64,000 bases of DNA from Primula veris (lineage: Eukaryota; Streptophyta; Magnoliopsida; Ericales; Primulaceae), in the NCBI GenBank assembly GCA_963682055.1, contig OY821743.1, forward strand, positions 12,164,566 to 12,228,565, read 5' to 3'. This document shows, piece by piece, positions 47,039 to 58,151 of the stretch. The translations under genes were made by a program, and so were the position numbers. Each line of letters begins with the position of its first letter. The first letter of the stretch is position 1. The notes below the pieces were generated by a model that was not told the DNA's origin, made no database searches, and worked only from the letters and a program-made list of their open reading frames with translations.

Positions 47039-48708
47039 TCTATCCTTGTAAAAAAATAGGTTATTACTCCATTTATAAAAAAGTAGCTGATATCTTTTCT
47101 TTTAAAATACCTTGATTTATCTCAGCTATTTTTTTGTCTTTTGAATAACTCTCTATTATTTCCTTTGTAATTTCAGATATTGGACTGGTTACCAAAAAAG
47201 AGTTTAATCTCAAACCTTCATGAAGCCTGGAAAGAGCATCTGCTGCTTTATTTAAGGTACCCTGTTTATAAACTATTTTAAAATTGTACCCTAAAAGTTT
47301 TGAAAGCCATTTTTGTTGAGCTGGAGTACCAATTTTTTATTCTAACAGAAATTTTAAACTTTGATGATCAGTGTTAACTATAAATTCAGTACCAAAAATA
47401 TAAGGTCTCCATTTTTGAATAGATTGTACCAAGGCATACAATTCTTGTTCATAAGTAGAAAAGCTCAACATTTTTCCTTTTAAAGATTTGCTGTAGAATG
47501 CTATTGGTCTTCCTTCCTGTTGTAGGACTGCTCCAATCCCATTTCCAGATGCATCACATTCAATAACAAATTTTTTACTAAAATCTGGCAAAGCTAAGAC
47601 AGGTGGGGTAGTAACAGCCAATTTCAAATTATTAAAAGCAGTTTCTGCCTCATCAGACCATAAAAAAGCATCTTTCTTTAACAAATTAGTCAGTGTACTT
47701 GCAATTCCCCCATAATTTTTGATAAACCTTCTGTAATAACCAGTTAATCCCAAGAACCCTCTTACCCCTTTAACATTTTTTGGTATTGGCCAACTGAGCA
47801 TACTTTGTATTTTAGCAGGATCTGCCTTAACCCCAATTTGAGATATTAAATGCCCTAAATACTCAATTTCTTGTTGATAAAATTTGCATTTAGATAACTT
47901 AGCATAGAATTGATTATCTCTCAATACTTGTAAGGTTATTTTGAGGTGTTCTTGATGTTGTTCTTTGGATTTACTGTATATTAAAATATCATCAAAAAAT
48001 ACCAAGATAAATTTCATTAAATAAGGTTTAAACATAGTGTTCATAGTACTCTGGAAAGTGGCTGGAGCATTAGTTAAACCAAATGGCATTACTAAGAATT
48101 CATATTGCCCCTCATGAGTTCTAAAAGCTGTTTTTGGTATATCCCCTCTATTCATTCTAATTTGATGATAACCAGATCTTAAATCTAACTTAGAGAAGAT
48201 TACTGCTCCATTTAATTCATCTAGTAATTCATCTACCACTGGTATAGGGAACTTATCCTTAACTGTAACCTGATTCAAAGCCCTATAATCAACACACATT
48301 CTCCATGTACCATCTGCTTTTTTTACTAATATAACTGGAGATGAAAAAGGCGACTGAGATGGTCTTATAAACCCATTTTCTAATAAATCATTAACTATTT
48401 TTTCTATCTCAGACTTTTGATAGTAAGGATACCTATAAGGTCTAACAGAAATAGGATTTGTACCACTTTCTAATTCAATCTTATGCTCAATTTTCCTTTC
48501 AGGTGGTAAAGCTTTTGGTTCAGCAAATACATCCAAATATTCATTAAGCACAGGATCACATATTTGGGTCTGAGTAGATTCTTGAACTTCTACTGCATAC
48601 AACTGAAAGATAAGTCCTGTTTCTTTATTCAATTTACCTTCCAAATAATTTAATTCAGAGATTTCATTTTGGTTTTTAATACCCTTCAAACAGATTAATT
48701 CATTACCA
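47039..48708 (-). pseudogene. Reverse transcriptase and RNase H portion of Ty3 pol, frameshifted
   Basis: The main open stretch, 48689-47337, has the RT motifs (CVDYRALNQ, SKLDLRSGYHQIR, FGLTNAPATFQ, FFDDILIYS, LGH) and the start of RNase H (ECDASGNGIGAVL, TDHQSLKFLL). Three breaks are visible. At 48713-48718 a six-base A run (T run in sense) carries one extra base relative to the neighbouring frames. At about 47337 a TAA interrupts RNase H, after which the same frame continues ([21 protein letters not shown]). Near 47100 another T run shifts the frame before the integrase. The breaks suggest decay after insertion, though a sequencing homopolymer error cannot be excluded for the two run-length changes. 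Confidence 0.88.
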
Positions 48709-49332
48709 TTATAAAAAAGACATGGTCATATTCTTAAAATTGCAATTTATTTGACCCAAAGAAATTAACCATTGGACACCTAACACCATATCATATCCAA
48801 CCAGAGGTAGAACTAAGCAATTGGTTGTGATCCTATGGTTTTGTATCTTCAAATTCAGATTTCTACACACACCCTCACTCATCAAACTCTCCCCATTAGC
48901 CACCTTAACACTCATTGATTGATTAGTAACAACTGATAATTTTAATTTATTAACCCACTTAGGATCTAGAAAATTATGTGTACTACCAGAATCCACCAAA
49001 ATTCCAATCTTTTGTCCATTAATTTTACCAACAAACCTAAGTGATGAAGCATTTACACCCCCTGTAATGGCCTGTAAAGTAATCTCTGGCTGATTATCAT
49101 CCCTATCCTCCCTATCAATTTCATTATCCTCATTAAAATCAGTTTCTACTTCTTCCCCACTGCTAAAACACTGATTTTGAAGTAAGAAAATTTTAGGCTT
49201 AATACAAACATGACCCCTTATCCATTTCTCATCACAATTGTAGCATAAGTTCTTTTTTCTTCTTTCCTCCATTTCATTAGGAGTTAACCTTTTAATGGGT
49301 GGTAGATTTGCATTAGACATAGAACATTGCAT
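48709..49332 (-). pseudogene. Zinc knuckle and protease portion of Ty3 gag-pol
   Basis: 207 codons open. It has a CYNCDEKWIRGHVC knuckle of the type seen in plant chromoviruses and an aspartic-protease active site (ILVDSGSTHNFLD) followed by VLGVQWL. It is in the same frame as gag but separated from it by one TAA at 49339-49341, and it runs into a frameshift at its end (48713-48718). Confidence 0.85.
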
Positions 49333-49338
49333 TTTAGT

Positions 49339-50205
49339 TTAATTGTTTTGAGGATTAAGATTGAACTTATTATGCCCTACATAAGATTTATTAACATTTT
49401 TTCTTTCCAGTACCAATCTTTGTTCTTGGTATGTTGCTATAGCATAGGCAGTATCAATACTTTTAGGGAACTGCATTTTAACCATCAAACCAATCTCTTC
49501 TTTTAACCTACTCACAAAATAAGTTAATTTATGATCTTCACTTAAATCTTTAATTCTGTTAGAAAGTAACTCAAATTCCCCCTTATAATCTTTTACAGAA
49601 TGAGATTGTTTTAACTTAATTAGTGAATCTAAAGCATTTTCATGAAGATTATCAGAAAACTTTCTTATGACCTGTTCTGTAAATTCTTCCCAAGATGTAA
49701 ATTGTCCTGTTTGTTCTTGATTTTGATACCAGATTAAGGCCTTATCTTCAAAATGTAAATTAGCAATCATTATCTTTTGATTTTCTGGAGTATGATATAA
49801 GTTAAAGAATTGATTAGCCTTATAAACCCATTCCATACATTTTTCACCAAAAAATCTGGGGAAATCAAGTCTCACTGTTCTAATATTAAGAAAGTTTTGT
49901 TCAGGTACCGTGTTTTGAAGGCCCTCAGCATTGATATTTTTTAGATTGGACTGCCCAGGTGTGCTTGAAGATCCCATTTCTCCTTCTTTGTTTTTCTGTT
50001 GTCTTTGGGATTCACTTAATTCTTGTAATTGGACATTCATTTGTGCCATGAGGTTTTGTAATTGATCAATCTTTTGATCAGTAGTCATAGGATTTTGGAT
50101 TTCTGGAACTTGGTTTTCTGGTTGATTTATTGGTTGATTAGTTTCGTTAAAGGGAGTCGAAGTTGGTTGGGCTTGCTGTGATGCTTGACCCCGTTTTCCA
50201 GCCAT
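49339..50205 (-). CDS. Ty3 gag (288 aa)
   Basis: It starts with ATG 10 bp inside the primer-binding site of the 5' LTR side. The N-terminal part is Gln/Asn-rich. The core has the retrotransposon gag fold (FPRFFGEKCMEWVYKANQFF, ALIWYQ, SWEEFTEQVIRKF, LKQSHSVKDYKGEFELL). It ends at a TAA before the zinc knuckle. In most Ty3 elements gag and pol are one frame, so this stop is probably a mutation; stop read-through is the alternative. Confidence 0.85.
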   Translation of the reverse strand: MAGKRGQASQQAQPTSTPFNETNQPINQPENQVPEIQNPMTTDQKIDQLQNLMAQMNVQLQELSESQRQQKNKEGEMGSSSTPGQSNLKNINAEGLQNTVPEQNFLNIRTVRLDFPRFFGEKCMEWVYKANQFFNLYHTPENQKIMIANLHFEDKALIWYQNQEQTGQFTSWEEFTEQVIRKFSDNLHENALDSLIKLKQSHSVKDYKGEFELLSNRIKDLSEDHKLTYFVSRLKEEIGLMVKMQFPKSIDTAYAIATYQEQRLVLERKNVNKSYVGHNKFNLNPQNN

Positions 50206-50215
50206 GGAATCGACT

Positions 50216-50227
50216 GCTCTGATACCA
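50216..50227 (-). other. Primer-binding site (initiator tRNA-Met) of the Ty3 element
   Basis: On the minus strand TGGTATCAGAGC lies 3 bp inside the CCAATACA end of the 5' LTR. It is the standard plant retroelement site complementary to the 3' end of initiator tRNA-Met. Confidence 0.95.
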
Positions 50228-50230
50228 ATT

Positions 50231-50678
50231 TGTATTGGTTTAGAGAGTTAATAGGAATGTTACAGAAATTAGGAAGTTTTTATTATTCAGATGTTCTCAA
50301 ACTGTTACAAACTAAACAATTTATACTACATAGCAAATATTTGAAATTTAGGGCAGTTATTAGCAGTTATTTAACTGCTATAATCTCAGCCGTTGATGCA
50401 GTGACACGTGTCACCATCTAAAGAGAACACACCCTAAAAACCCTAATTGATCCTACGCTCCAGATTAGAGAATAACAAACTAATCCTACGGTCACCAATA
50501 ATCCATCAATTAATACATATTACATAATAATAATAATAAAAAAAGAAAATAGAAAACATAACAGCCACCGTCTCTCTCTCTTCTCTCTCTCTTCTATGGC
50601 GAATTAGTGCTTCGCCTGTCCTCGCCTATTACTCATCGTCGCACCACCATAGAGAGCCTCATAAACAGTATCATCACA
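50231..50678 (-). repeat. 5' LTR of the Ty3 element, upstream of the ASR gene
   Basis: 448 bp, ending 243 bp before the ASR start codon. Promoter function of the LTR would be directed leftward into the element, that is, divergent from ASR. It carries a palindromic ABRE/G-box (separate entry). Confidence 0.96.
50401..50414. promoter_or_regulatory. Palindromic ABRE/G-box in the LTR upstream of ASR
   Basis: GTGACACGTGTCAC is a perfect 14-bp dyad containing CACGTG and ACGTGTC on both strands, the core bound by ABA-responsive bZIP factors. It is about 510 bp upstream of the ASR start codon. The same motif is in the other LTR, so it came with the retrotransposon. Confidence 0.6.
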
Positions 50679-50809
50679 TATCAATAATAAGTATGTTGTT
50701 ACATCATGATATTTTATTGCAATGATATATTCTTGCAATTAATCTCAAACTATTCCAACCATACGCAGGATTTTTTTATTTTTTTTTCAAGTCTCCTCAC
50801 CATTTACTC

Positions 50810-50817
50810 CATAAATA
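50810..50817 (+). promoter_or_regulatory. TATA-like box of the ASR gene
   Basis: CATAAATA lies about 105 bp upstream of the ASR start codon, a plausible distance, and no better TATA match is seen between the LTR and the ATG. Confidence 0.4.
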
Positions 50818-50921
50818 CCACCATGTATTAGAGTCATAACCATATCATCACATATCCATACACAATCCACTTCATTTAAGTTAGCATCATCACATTATAA
50901 TCTCCCATTTCAACCACCACA

Positions 50922-51900
50922 ATGGCAGAAGAGAAGCACCACCACGGCATATTCCACCACCACAAAGAAGAGGATAATCCTGTAAATGCATACGTAAGTG
51001 AAACCACATATGGTGCCGATAGCATGGGCGGTGCTTACAATGAGACTTATGTGGCAGCTGTAGCTACAGAGTCGAAAGAAGATTTTGAGAAAGAGATTAA
51101 ACACCATAAACACCACGAGCACCTTGGCGAGCTTGGTACCGTTGCTGCTGGTGCTTTTGCCTTGGTAAATGTTTGCATGGAACGTAGCTAGTTTGATTGA
51201 AGTTTTCAAAAGAATTAGGTTTTATCAAATAAATTGCAAACAAAATGGCTGAGATAACTCTGGCTTAAACTTCTAAATTTTTAGATGAGGGGAATTGTGA
51301 AACTATATAAAGAGGTAAATAATGAAACATACAATAATTTTTTTACAAGTTAAATTGATCTTTTGGTGGCATGTTATAACATGAGAGAATTTAAATCCAG
51401 AAATTAGAAATAAACTTAATGTTACAAAGATTGATTCCGTCTCAAAAGTTTTATATTATCAAAAGTTCCAACAGAAGGTTACAAATAGGTTGTGACAATT
51501 ATAATTTCTGTCCCCATGTATTTCCATGGTATAAACTTCATCTCATACCAAAAAAACCCGATACTGCAGTTTCCTCCTTAAAATCAACTTTAGCTGCCAC
51601 CATGCACCGATACATATCATTTCTTCAGATTCACCAAAAAAAATTGTTTATATAATTAACTTAATCATGATCATTTAGAAATCGAGTAATGATGTGTTTA
51701 TATATGTGCAGCATGAGAAGCACAAAGCAGAGAAGGACCCAGAGCATGCTCACAAACACAAGTTCGAGGAAGAAATTGCCGCTACTGTGGCAGTTGGAGC
51801 GGGCGGTTACACATTCCACGAGCACCACGAGAAGAAAGAAGCGAAAGAGGAAGAGAAAGAGAAAGAGGCTCATGGAAAGAAGCACCACCACATCTTTTAG
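50922..51900 (+). CDS. ASR: ASR (abscisic acid, stress, ripening) protein, two exons
   Basis: Exons 50922-51164 and 51712-51900 join in phase 0 to 143 aa. The N-terminus is His-rich ([12 protein letters not shown]), a zinc-binding feature of the family. The ABA/WDS core follows ([30 protein letters not shown], interrupted by the intron after GAFAL; then [26 protein letters not shown] and FHEHHEKK). The C-terminus is Lys/Glu-rich and ends KKHHHIF. ASRs are small, disordered, highly hydrophilic proteins acting as chaperones and DNA-binding regulators under drought, salt and ABA. The single intron position is typical of the family. The protein is a little longer than tomato ASR1 because of a Val/Tyr/Ala-rich insertion in exon 1. 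The Ty3 5' LTR ends 243 bp upstream, so most of any distal native promoter has been displaced by retroelement DNA. Confidence 0.95.
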
Positions 51901-52680
51901 TTCTATTTTTGAAGTATACTTAGTGTTCTATAATGAAAAATAATGAAGTCCTTATGTGATGTTTTCGTTGTTACCTGAGTGTCTGAGTGAGAAGCAACTA
52001 ATACTAAATAACTGTGTGTGGCACCAGAGAGTGGAGTAAGTTTTTGTGATTCTGTTCTCGTAAATTATATATCAATATATCATGATTCTGTACGTGGATA
52101 AAATAAATGATATAAATAGTTCCTTTATCAAAGACAATTACAGTTGAAGTTGTTAATGGTTGAAATCCAACTTTGATGTTTAGGCCCCTGAAAGGTACAT
52201 ATATCCATTAAATTAAAACGCTATTGATGCAAGGATTCTTCGTACTTTGTAGAAAAGTGTGGCAGAAGTAATATAATTCCTACAGAAGGTGTTGTTCTTT
52301 TAGTACAATGAATATTTGCAAATTTTCCAAAAAAATAAAACGAAGAAAAAAATAACATTTGAAATAAAGGCATAACCAACTTTTTTTTACACGACTGTCA
52401 ATATTAGTCTGAGAATTAACATACTGATCGATGCTACTGTATGTTTTCAGTAGATACAGCCAATCTGTCAAATCGACGATAAATCTCGAAGTACACGACC
52501 ATTCCATTCAATTCGAGTGATTGGATATGCAGCTTTTCATATAGCAAAAAACCCAAACAATACACAGTTAACATGTTTTTTTTTCCGACTCACGATGAAC
52601 AGTTCCTTCTATCAATGAAACCTGTTCTGTAAACGTGGTAAAACCACAACGAAACATGAATATAAGGTTTACGTCTTGAA
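51901..52680. other. Intergenic region between convergent ASR and PPR genes
   Basis: It contains the 3' UTRs of both flanking genes. AT-rich, with no recognisable element or reading frame. Confidence 0.5.
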
Positions 52681-54609
52681 TTAAGAAAATTCCATCTCAA
52701 ACTCGATGTCAGAAGCTAACTTATTCCAGTGCAGTGCCAAACCATGAATGGCGTTGTATACATCTTTGGTCCTCGGGTGTGATTTGTCCCCGACTAAAAA
52801 CTTATGCACCTTATTCTCCAACTCCACCCAACTATATGCAGATATCTTCTGCAAACTCTTACTCTTCATCAATGATCGAACTCTGGATGCTTCTTGCCAT
52901 TTACCTAGACTCGAATATATATTTGAAAGAAGTATATAATTACCTGAATTATTAGGCTCTAGCTCTAGTAACTTATTAACTACAATCTCTGCTAGCTCTA
53001 CATTCAAGTAAGTTCTACATGCACCTAATAATGTTCCCCATATCACATTATTCGGAACTATTTCCATCTGGCAGACAAACTCATAGGCTTCTTTTAGTCT
53101 ACCTGATCGACAAAGAAGGTCGACTATACACGCATAATGCTCTATATCCGGGATCATCCCATGTTCCGATTTAATTTTCTTGAAGAATTTGAAACCTAGA
53201 TCGACATGTCCAGCATGAGTACAAGCAGTTAGCAACCCAATAAATGTAATCTCATCCGGGTTAATCCCGATTTCTTTCATCTTCTCATAGAGAGTAATTA
53301 ACTCCTCTGCAAAACCATTTATTGCAAGCCCCATGATCATAGAGTTCCAACTAACCACGTCTCTTTGAGGCATGTTCGCAAACACCAGTCGAGCTTTTTC
53401 TACATTGCCACACTTGGAATACATAGCCAGCAAAGCCGAGGCTAAATGAAGATTCGAATAAACACCATGGAATTTGCTTTCGACATAGCTACCGATCCTC
53501 TCACCAGCCTCTACTGAACCTAGCTGAGCACACGCCGATAGAATGCTTACTAACGTAATATCGTTAGGCTCAATTTCTTCTCTTTCCATGCTCTCAAAAA
53601 GCTCCAACGCCTCCATCGACCTCCCATTTTGCACATAACCGGCAAGCATAGCACTCCATGCCACCACATCTCTTTCTACCATCATGTCAAACTCACGACG
53701 AGCCTCGTTTACGGCCCCACACTTCACGTACATTTCCAAAACCGCAGTCGAAACTATCATATTCTCACACAACTTATAATCATCCATCAACTGCTTTGCC
53801 CTCAAACCCAACTCCAAATTCCCAATCTTGGCGCATATAGATAGCACCGTTGCTGCTGTGAACTCATTCGGGCGAACCTTCTCCTCCTGCATCTTTTCAA
53901 ATATCCGAAACCCTTCAAGAAAATCACCGTTATGAACGTAACAAGAGAGCATAGCATTCCATGAAGCAAGGGTTCTCTCCCCCATCTGATCAAAAAGCTT
54001 TCTCGCCATCAACACGTCGCCAGCCTTCGAAAACCCGGAAATCAAACAGTTGAAAGAAATCGGATCCTTCACCGAAATCCCATCAAACACAACCTTGGCA
54101 GCACCAACATTTCCGATTTTCGAATAAAAATAAACCAAAGCGGTTTGCACAAAAACACTCGAACCCAAACCATTGTTTACAACCAAACAATGAACTTGTA
54201 AGCCTATTTCTAAAGCCAAAAGCGACGAACACGACTTGAGAACAGGCGGGACAGAGTAGAAATCTATCCGGGTGCAATTTTTGTGCATTAATATAAAATG
54301 GGTAATGGCTTGTTCGTGTCGAGAGAGCTTAGAAAAGGCGGAAATGAGGGAGTTGTGAAGGGTTTGGTCTGGTTGAGAAATTGTGTCGAATACCTTAAGT
54401 GCATAGTTAATAAAAGATGTGTTAAGTAGTTTTTTAAAGAAAAGTGAGGTTAGTGAAGGTAAGTGTGTGATAATATGTGCGTGGATTTGGTTTAGATGGT
54501 TTATTTTTGAAGGGTTTAAGTTTAGCAAGTTTATAAGATGTGTTTTCATTAGACTAGCGAGGAGACCCCCGCGTAATGCGACTATGCGATGATGGTGCAA
54601 GGAAAACAT
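52681..54609 (-). CDS. Pentatricopeptide repeat protein, PLS class with E-type C-terminus (642 aa)
   Basis: A single-exon gene, as usual for this family. After a short N-terminal leader (MFSLHHHRIVALRGG) it is built almost entirely of PPR motifs in P-L-S order, visible from repeated phrases such as NSLISAFSKL, ALVYFYSKIGNV, NCLISGFSKAGDV, NAMLSCYVHNG, VLEMYVKCGAV, SAMLAGYVQNG, ALLAMYSKCGNV, NSMIMGLAING and CIVDLLCRSGRL. It ends with E and E+ motifs (WGTLLGACRTY, NYILLSNIYSSLGKW, SWVELENKVHKFLVGDKSHP) and lacks a DYW deaminase domain. E-type PLS proteins bind organelle RNA and recruit DYW partners for C-to-U editing. The target organelle and RNA site cannot be told from sequence here. A second in-frame Met at 54549 is an alternative start. 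Confidence 0.92.
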   Translation of the reverse strand: MFSLHHHRIVALRGGLLASLMKTHLINLLNLNPSKINHLNQIHAHIITHLPSLTSLFFKKLLNTSFINYALKVFDTISQPDQTLHNSLISAFSKLSRHEQAITHFILMHKNCTRIDFYSVPPVLKSCSSLLALEIGLQVHCLVVNNGLGSSVFVQTALVYFYSKIGNVGAAKVVFDGISVKDPISFNCLISGFSKAGDVLMARKLFDQMGERTLASWNAMLSCYVHNGDFLEGFRIFEKMQEEKVRPNEFTAATVLSICAKIGNLELGLRAKQLMDDYKLCENMIVSTAVLEMYVKCGAVNEARREFDMMVERDVVAWSAMLAGYVQNGRSMEALELFESMEREEIEPNDITLVSILSACAQLGSVEAGERIGSYVESKFHGVYSNLHLASALLAMYSKCGNVEKARLVFANMPQRDVVSWNSMIMGLAINGFAEELITLYEKMKEIGINPDEITFIGLLTACTHAGHVDLGFKFFKKIKSEHGMIPDIEHYACIVDLLCRSGRLKEAYEFVCQMEIVPNNVIWGTLLGACRTYLNVELAEIVVNKLLELEPNNSGNYILLSNIYSSLGKWQEASRVRSLMKSKSLQKISAYSWVELENKVHKFLVGDKSHPRTKDVYNAIHGLALHWNKLASDIEFEMEFS

Positions 54610-57600
54610 GAGATTAGAGGATTCATTTTATTTTAATAAAGACCTTTTGGTTGTGTTTTTTTATTACTTTGATTTGCTTGACTGGGACTAAAGTAGTCAA
54701 ATTACCCAGTGGATGATGAACTCAGGAATCATACAACACATTGATATGGTGTTTGTTTCATTCAAACCAAAACTGGGTAGTATTAACCACCTAACCCTAT
54801 AAGTACATTTTACATTTTTCAAACTGTGAAAATTCTGAAACTCCTAAAGATATAATACACACAGCTTAATTAACACGTCATGTAGCCTGTCTACTAACAA
54901 AAATTTACACACAAAACTTTTTTAATTTTTGCTTTCTCTTCTTTTCTACTTAATTTTCTACTTAATTACACTGTCACTTATCCATAATCGATGGTAATTA
55001 GAAATGGTCTACTCATTTGTTATAATATTGACATGAGTAATATTTATATGGAAACTGATTCTGAAATTTTATATAATTGGTGGACTAAACAGATAAAATC
55101 AGGCCTTAAATTTGACTCTATTTGGCTTTATATTTTAGCACCAATGAGTTTGGTTAAGAGTGATTTGTGTCATATTTACACGGAACAAAATCAAGTTACA
55201 GATGGTCTAGACAAACAAAGTGCTAAGGGACCCGATAACACATTTTTCTACAGCCAATAACCTCTAGAATCACACTCATGCAGTTTATCTGTGAGATCAA
55301 AAGAATTTTTCTTGCTTGAGAGTAAGTACTCATAATATTTTTTTATGAAAATTAGTTGGATTATCATTGTTAGCATATTAAGGCTTTTTGCCTTGGTACA
55401 TTTGATTTGAATTATTTGCTTTATACAAGTTTTTGATGTATGCACATAACATGATTTTTTGCATTTTGCTAACACAAAAATTCTGCTCTTTTAAATAAGA
55501 GTTTTGCTCTTGAATTTGCTCTTTAGATTATCTTGATCATGGAGTTACAATGGAAGATATAACTATAAGAGGTATAATGAGTAAATAATCAGTCATTGTA
55601 GCAATTTTTTTTTTTTCTTAAAATGATTGGAGAATTTTAACTATTAATATTATAGTTTCTTTACCTGTTCTGATTGATTTCTCGGCATTTTGTGTATTTG
55701 TTAAGTGTACGACAATATTGATCACTTTGTTACTGTTTTTTAAAACGGAATGGTCATCATGACTACTTGGCCCATAAGTTTGAATATTTTTTTAATTTTA
55801 ATAAAGGTCGGGTATTGATTAAAAAAAAAAAATAGTATTGTCTAACCGGAGACTACAGTGAGTCTCGATATAGGCAGTCTTCAAACCAAATATATGTACA
55901 CACTTTTACCCTTCAGATAAACTTGCAGGTTGTCATGCAAAATAACTCGAGTAGAAAAATAATTAAAGGATATATAATCGGGTTTTCTTTATTATGCCAC
56001 TTTTCCTTCAGAGCTTTCAGCAAACTCAATGTTACTATGTTAAGCTCTTCATTTTCGATGACTATAATTTTGAGCTTTCTTGGCCTTTAATTTCCTGGTT
56101 ACCATATGGTTTCAACAGCTATGTCATATGATACTCGCCTGAGCATTTGGCTGCAATGAAATAACAAACTTTTTTCATTACAAGAAATTTGATTCACATA
56201 CACAATTTTTGCTGGCCGAACTGTAATCAGAAATTTGATTCACATACAACGCACATTTGCAAACATAAATCCCTTTAAGTTTCAGTAAGCAAAGCATGTA
56301 GAATGATCTGAAGATTACCTCTAAGAAAAGACGAAAAAAAATTGTTTAGATATTGAAGATTAAGACTAAATACTTTGCACAAAACCATGATTCGAGATCT
56401 CTACAATGTACGCTAATGAAATCAAAGTCTATCTGACACACCCAAAACAACTAAACCAATCTGAATCAAGGTAAATTGCATGTGCCCTTTCACTTCAACC
56501 TACTTAAAGCTTCCATAAGGGGATCAAGATTTACAACAATTCTGGGAAAAAATTAAATAATTCAATTTTAAAAGTAACAAACAGTAACATAAAAAATAGT
56601 ACAGGATTGAAGTTACCGAAACAATGGGGATGTAAAGTAGAAACTTGTAGTGTAGTAAAGCTATCTGAAGTTCCTATTAAAAGCTTGTTTCGCTGCGCAT
56701 TTTTTTGTTCCTGGCTTGTAGGCTTGATCATTTTTGGATGATCATCTTATAAGCTTGGAAAACCAAGAGCTTATTTTTTTTAAATCAACTAAAATTCTTC
56801 TTTAATGAATACTTCACATTCCCACATTTAACCATCGATTTATCAATTATCAGAATGCAAAACTCCAAATTAACCACCATTGTGCTTTCCAAGTCAGAAG
56901 ACTCACTAAAATAAATGATATTTAAAGAAGGATTGTAGCTATCTTACTTACATAAAGAACAGCTAGATACGAAAACTAATAACATCATAGATGTCATAGT
57001 GGTCGAACTATTAATAAAGTGTAGGCAGTTTAAAGAAGCAAACCAATACAATATGAACATATACTATAACAGACAAAAATTAATTTGATGCCCCATCCTC
57101 ATTCTGGTGCCTTGGGCAGTCACACCGGCTATGCCTAGCCTTGACCGGCCCCGACACGTATGAAAGTTGGGGTGGTGGATGGGAGGGTTTCTTATATATC
57201 TGGTTGTTACCGTGTATAAATCAGGAATGGGAGTACAAGACTCCTCCTCTCTAGGAGACTCCTCACACTCCTCCTATATGAACAATTGCATCTCAACCAT
57301 TTTAATCCTAGGGTTAACAAAAAGAAAACCTATAAACCAAAATAATACATTAGATGTATATGAAAATGTTTTTAAAATTCGGTGATCCAAAACAATAAAA
57401 CTCTAATAAAAGATTAGTAACCTTTGTGTGGCCTACCGTTTAATAAAATTAAAAATATAGCATTAAAATATATCAACTAATAAAACATTAATAAAAAATT
57501 GGAAACCCTTGTGTAGACTACCGTTAATTAAAATAAAAATAATACGGGCCGATGACTTAAACCTCACTAGATGTTGTAAAGGAGTTGAACATATCCGTTA

Positions 57601-58079
57601 TAGTAGCGGATATTAATTTGCGAGTTACGGGCCAACAAAAGGTTGGAACTTTACTTGGTGCCCGAGAGCAACAAATGAACTTGCAAATTGCTTGTTTGCG
57701 GCTTTGCGTTACTGATTTTTCATTTTTTCTTGTCGTTTCTCAACAGCATAATACTTTTCGGGAGAATGATTTGGTTAAATAATATAATTTCATCTTTTAC
57801 TTTTGTTAATCAGTATTATCTAAAATAGATTTTAAAAATCTATAGAGTGTGTTTGGAGATTTTTAACTTTTAAAATCAGATTATTAGGCTAAAAAAAACT
57901 AAAAAAGGATGATCTTCCTTCCTTATATATACTTATATTACACTTTTTTTTAGCAAAGATCTGATTTGAGGGTGACTGTGACACCTTTTTTATTTTTGGC
58001 GTGTGGTGTTGATAGTTAACAAGACTATGTAAATTACATGTTTTGTTGTTAATACTCCTTCTTGAAAAGTAACAACAAA
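54610..58079. other. Intergenic region between PPR gene and tRNA-His
   Basis: AT-rich. It holds an RNase H-like remnant (54991-55260) and two diverged copies of a short segment (about 57390-57460 and 57480-57550, sharing AACCYTTGTGTRG, CTACCGTT and AATAAAA runs). Other short frames look random. Confidence 0.5.
54991..55260 (+). pseudogene. Fragment of a retroelement-type RNase H domain
   Basis: The translation matches the C-terminal half of the RNase H-like domain common in plant LINE-type elements and their derived genes: a helix ending IRNGLLICYNI, the strand IYMETDSEILYNWW, then LVKSDLCHIYTEQNQVTDGLDK. An in-frame stop lies just upstream of the ATG, the first strands and catalytic Asp are missing, and no reverse transcriptase is nearby. 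It is probably a dead remnant rather than a gene. Confidence 0.6.
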
Positions 58080-58151
58080 GTGGCTGTAGTTTAGTGGTAA
58101 GAATTCCACGTTGTGGCCGTGGAGACCTGGGCTCGAATCCCAGCAGCCACA
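58080..58151 (+). tRNA. tRNA-His (anticodon GTG)
   Basis: 72 nt fold fully. The acceptor stem GTGGCTG pairs with CAGCCAC, the discriminator base is A, the D arm is TAGTTTAGTGGTAAGA, the anticodon loop TTGTGGC carries GTG, and the T arm is CTGGG-CTCGAAT-CCCAG. The A and B boxes are intact. The extra G at position -1 of mature tRNA-His is added after transcription and is not encoded. A CTTTT run follows within 15 bp, a weak Pol III stop. Confidence 0.97.

Larger units (their letters stand above)
45424..50678 (-). mobile_element. Ty3-type LTR retrotransposon (chromovirus, Reina-like), defective
   Basis: Two 448-bp LTRs (45424-45871 and 50231-50678) bound the element, which is flanked by an exact 5-bp target duplication TATCA (45419-45423 and 50679-50683). 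On the minus strand the LTR runs TGTGATGATACTG to CCAATACA. Next to the right LTR is a perfect primer-binding site for initiator tRNA-Met, and next to the left LTR a polypurine tract. Gene order gag, protease, reverse transcriptase, RNase H, integrase, chromodomain-like C-terminus is Ty3 type. I count 9 differences between LTRs (about 2 percent), so insertion was fairly recent, yet the coding part has stops, frameshifts and a deletion and cannot be autonomous. Confidence 0.95.

Noticed and set aside
53629..54277. Several 60-70 codon frames on both strands within the PPR gene
   Set aside because: All overlap the long PPR frame in other phases and show no independent features.
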